From positions 1-16,295 of the forward strand of contig JAICQE010000103.1 of assembly GCA_025938035.1 (NCBI GenBank): a DNA stretch of 16,295 bases, read 5' to 3'. Position 1 is the stretch's first letter; every line of letters begins with the position of its first letter. Under the pieces are notes generated by a model that was given only the letters and a program-made list of their open reading frames with translations, did no database searches and had not been told where the DNA came from. A program made the translations under genes and the position numbers. Below are positions 13,825 through 16,295 of the stretch, in pieces. Origin of the DNA: Vicinamibacteria bacterium (GTDB lineage: Bacteria; Acidobacteriota; Vicinamibacteria; Vicinamibacterales; UBA2999).

Positions 13825-15030
13825 TCAGTGGGTCATGGCGAAGATGCGCTTGACGTTCTCCTCGGAAAAGAACTCCGCGGGCGAGACGACGCCTGAAAAG
13901 ATGCGCGCGAATCCGTCGCTGGCCTCGCGATTGCCCGCTACCGCTTGAAGTAACTGCTGCATCTCGGGCGGTGGCGGCTGCATGGATGCGAACTGACAGG
14001 TGAACTCGTAGATCCCGCCCTTGAGGGCCCGATCGTCGCGGTGAGTCTGCGTCTCCTTCATCGCGTCGTCGAACGGTCGCGTGCCCGAGAACGCTGCATC
14101 GAGAGCGTCGGCACACCGCTCCGCCTGGTGGAAGGCGTCACTGATGCCCTGTGCGGTGATGAAGTCCTTGTTGTAGCCCGCGTCGCCGACCAGCGCCCAG
14201 CCGGGTCCATACGGCTTGCGGAAGAAGTTCGGCACCGCCATACCGTAGAAACGGTCTTCGCGCCTGCCGGCGCGCAGACGCTCGGCGAACGCGGGCGCGC
14301 GATCGAGCGCGGCGAGGAAGTTTCCCTCGATGTCCCTTTTGTTGGTTTCGAACTCGGCGTACGGCCAGCCGACGATCACCAGCGACAGGCCGTCGTTCGT
14401 CGGCCACGCCGCCCATGAGCGGTCCCCGCGGTCGTAGGCCTCGAAACCGTTCAAGGGCAGCCCGCTCCAATAGCTGTAGTAGCCGGCGAGGAGACGCGGC
14501 TTCTCCTGATAAGTCTCAGCCCCGACCGATCGTGCGACGAGCGACGATATGCCATCGGCGCCCACGACAACGCGCGCACGCTCCGTGAAAGACCTTCCTC
14601 CGGCGGTACCGCGGATGCCGGCGACCCGTCCTTCGTCGGTGAGGACGTCCTCGACCGCGAATCCCTCGCGGACCTCCGCGCCCGCCGCGGAGGCCGCGTC
14701 CACCAGTATCTTGTCGAGCACCGTGCGGCGCGGACTGTAGGACGACGGCTGGTGAGTCAGCCCCGGCGTTCCGGCGATCGAGAAAGCTCCCATGTCGAAC
14801 AGGTATTCGGGAATCGGCGGGCAGCCGGTCGCGCGAACGCGATCGAGAAGGCCCCATCGCTGCAGAGCATCGAGGCCGGGCGGATGGACGAGGTGGGTCG
14901 AGATCGTGTCGCTCGGAAACGTCGCGCGATCGACGGCGAGCACCTTGTAGCCCTTCCGGGCGAGCAGCATCGCGGTGGGGGATCCGGCGCAGCGCGCGCC
15001 CACCACGATCACGTCATACTCCCTGGTCAT
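13825..15030 (-). CDS. FAD-dependent oxidoreductase/monooxygenase (PF01494-like)
   Basis: A 401-residue flavoprotein. The start at 15030 is fixed by AGGAGG 4-5 nt ahead and by the Rossmann motif that follows; the frame stays open to 15234, but that part overlaps the upstream gene. Motifs are YDVIVVGARCAGSPTAMLLA (5-24, ADP-binding), Asp34 at the end of strand 2, the substrate-side DTISTHLVHPPGLDALQRWG (41-60), VVVGADGISS (154-163) and ALVGDAGYNKDF (279-290, FAD ribityl contact). This matches single-component flavin hydroxylases and related halogenase- or geranylgeranyl-reductase-like enzymes, which oxidise small aromatic or lipid substrates with NAD(P)H. The exact substrate is not readable. 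It lies 178 bp downstream of a GlxA/AraC regulator on the same strand, which may control it. Confidence 0.88.
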   Translation of the reverse strand: MTREYDVIVVGARCAGSPTAMLLARKGYKVLAVDRATFPSDTISTHLVHPPGLDALQRWGLLDRVRATGCPPIPEYLFDMGAFSIAGTPGLTHQPSSYSPRRTVLDKILVDAASAAGAEVREGFAVEDVLTDEGRVAGIRGTAGGRSFTERARVVVGADGISSLVARSVGAETYQEKPRLLAGYYSYWSGLPLNGFEAYDRGDRSWAAWPTNDGLSLVIVGWPYAEFETNKRDIEGNFLAALDRAPAFAERLRAGRREDRFYGMAVPNFFRKPYGPGWALVGDAGYNKDFITAQGISDAFHQAERCADALDAAFSGTRPFDDAMKETQTHRDDRALKGGIYEFTCQFASMQPPPPEMQQLLQAVAGNREASDGFARIFSGVVSPAEFFSEENVKRIFAMTH

Positions 15031-15208
15031 CTGTCGTCCTCCTGCTCGGGAGTCCGAGGGGCCGGGTCTGAAGCGCAAGGACTTCGTGATGATGGCGGAT
15101 TCGCAGATTCGATGTCCAGTCGGGTTCCTTCGCGGAACGTGCGGGATCGGCTTCCACACCGAGCGCGTGCGACCTGCCCGACCTTCCGGAAGATCCGAAC
15201 CCCGACCG

Positions 15209-16264
15209 TTAGCCGGCCAGCGCCCTTCGCTCACCAGTCACGGCCGGCATTCCTCGATGAATCGGCTGGAACATGCGCCGGTACCGCGCTGGTGCCAGGC
15301 CAGTGCGACGTTTGAACAGGCGCCGAAAGAACGAGGGGTCCTCGTAGCCGATCGCGAAACAGATTTCGTCAACGGCCTGATCCGACGATTCCAGCAGGTG
15401 CTTGGCCTCTTCGATGCGAAGGTTCTGCACGTAGTCGATGAGCGCAAGGCCCGTGGCCTGTTTGAAGCGCCGTTTCAGCGTGCGTTCCGGAATCCGTGCG
15501 TGTCCGACAACGCGAGCCACCACGCCGGGCTCTCGGAAGCGCTCCCGGAGCCACGTCTCGCAGTCGCGCACCACGGCGTCGGCGTGCGGGTGCTGACGCA
15601 GCAACGGCTCGTATGGCAGCTGCCCCTCGTCGTGCCATTTCAGCAGGTAGACCTTCGCGATCCGCATCGCTTCCCCCGGGCTCACGTGTCTCGCGATGAT
15701 GTGTAATGCGAGGTCGTGCCACGACGTCGTGCCGCCCGCCGTGACGATGCGGCCGGCGGGATCGGCGAAGCAGAGATTGGGCTCTGGGCGGAAGTGCACC
15801 TGCGGGTATTGGCGTCTGAACAGATCCTGATATCCCCAGTGTGACGTCGCGTCGCAGCCGTCCAGCAAACCTGTCTCGGCCAGCATCAACGCACCCGAAC
15901 ACGCCGAGTAGACGCAGGCGCCGGCCTTGTATCGGGCGCGGATCCATTCGATCAGGGCCGGATATCGTCCTGTCAAGTGCTCGTCGGGTCCGAGCCAGAG
16001 CTCCGGCAGGATGACGATATCGGCGCGATCGATCTCGTGAATAGCGGCGGTTGGTTCAACTGGAATCCCGTTGCCGCAGCAGAACCGCTGGCGACCGATG
16101 CTGCCCACTCGCACCCGGAACGGCGCCGGCGTCGGTTTCGTCCGCGTAAGCGTCTGCCAAACGTTCCCCGTCACGCTGAGAACGTCAACCATGCCGTAGA
16201 GGGCCGATCCCGCGGTTTCGGGGACGGCGACGATAACTGTGTCGAGCGGCGTCGAACCACGCAC
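15209..16264 (-). CDS. GlxA/AraC-family transcriptional regulator with DJ-1/PfpI domain
   Basis: A 351-residue regulator starting at GTG, with AGGGAG about 8 nt upstream. The N-terminal half (about 8-190) is a class I glutamine-amidotransferase-like (DJ-1/PfpI) domain. It has ADIVILPELW (81-90), the nucleophile elbow YSACSGALMLAETGLL (119-134, Cys122) and VTAGGTTSWHDLALHII (174-190). The C-terminal part (about 240-335) carries two AraC helix-turn-helices: ARIPERTLKRRFKQATG (256-272), then VDEICFAIGYEDPSFFRRLF (298-317) followed by a KRRTGLAPARYRR tail. Proteins of this build are usually activators responding to amino-acid or amine-type metabolites. The oxidoreductase gene is its likely neighbour target, although the 178-bp gap shows no clear repeat operator to my eye. 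Confidence 0.9.
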   Translation of the reverse strand: MRGSTPLDTVIVAVPETAGSALYGMVDVLSVTGNVWQTLTRTKPTPAPFRVRVGSIGRQRFCCGNGIPVEPTAAIHEIDRADIVILPELWLGPDEHLTGRYPALIEWIRARYKAGACVYSACSGALMLAETGLLDGCDATSHWGYQDLFRRQYPQVHFRPEPNLCFADPAGRIVTAGGTTSWHDLALHIIARHVSPGEAMRIAKVYLLKWHDEGQLPYEPLLRQHPHADAVVRDCETWLRERFREPGVVARVVGHARIPERTLKRRFKQATGLALIDYVQNLRIEEAKHLLESSDQAVDEICFAIGYEDPSFFRRLFKRRTGLAPARYRRMFQPIHRGMPAVTGERRALAG

Positions 16265-16295
16265 TTGTCACTCCCTGGCACGAAAGCCCAGTTTC

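Noticed and set aside
1..16295. CRISPR array, transposase, rRNA or prophage genes
   Set aside because: No regularly spaced direct repeats of CRISPR type were seen, and no translated frame resembled Cas, transposase, integrase or phage structural proteins.

Overview
The window looks like GC-rich chromosomal DNA from an acidobacterium, most likely of the Vicinamibacteria type. This is inferred from gene style, not from a marker gene. The pointers are two Hanks-type Ser/Thr kinases (one fused to a PD40 beta-propeller region), a secreted protein of the 'TPWGDPDLQGIW' kind common in that group, an ECF sigma operon with a glycogen-binding-domain partner, and many small secreted proteins.

Layout. 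1-890 (+): the C-terminal end of a DUF6064 membrane protein runs without a stop codon into a DUF6448 secreted protein that has its own strong ribosome binding site. 1090-1112: a short stretch resembling the 3' end of a tRNA(Gln). 1126-2076 (+): the secreted PDLQGIW-type protein. 2123-2200: a degenerate GGACC-based short repeat. 2208-2586 (-): a KGG-motif stress protein and its intrinsic terminator. 2844-3155 (-): a decayed, frameshifted remnant of the 3' end of a glutamyl-tRNA synthetase gene. 3176-4684 (-): a membrane Ser/Thr kinase.

From 4858 to about 9450 every gene reads on the + strand with very tight spacing. In order they are an Arg/Asp/Pro-rich secreted peptide, an outer-membrane beta-barrel protein, an ECF sigma factor, a membrane anti-sigma-like protein carrying an extracytoplasmic CBM48/AMPK-type glycan-binding domain, a small exported CBM48 protein, a secreted helical protein with a 'DRPxRP' tail, and an SMP-30-like beta-propeller. 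I read the first six as one envelope or glycan-sensing signalling unit. It is the best candidate here for an undescribed system: the sigma and anti-sigma genes overlap by 4 bp, and the glycan-binding domain occurs twice, once on the anti-sigma-like protein and once on a small exported protein.

9464-10780 (-) holds a two-gene unit, an NTF2/SnoaL-like secreted protein and a secreted protein of unknown function. It is divergent from a 902-residue kinase-PD40 protein (10848-13556, +) that has a TATAAT box only about 14 nt before its ATG. 13557-13796 is a broken BrnT-like toxin remnant. 13825-16264 (-) holds a GlxA/AraC-type regulator followed by an FAD-dependent oxidoreductase, which it may control.

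Three gene remnants (tRNA 3' end, gltX, BrnT-like toxin) lie between intact genes, so this stretch has seen insertion and decay. No CRISPR array, intact transposase, intact tRNA or rRNA was seen.
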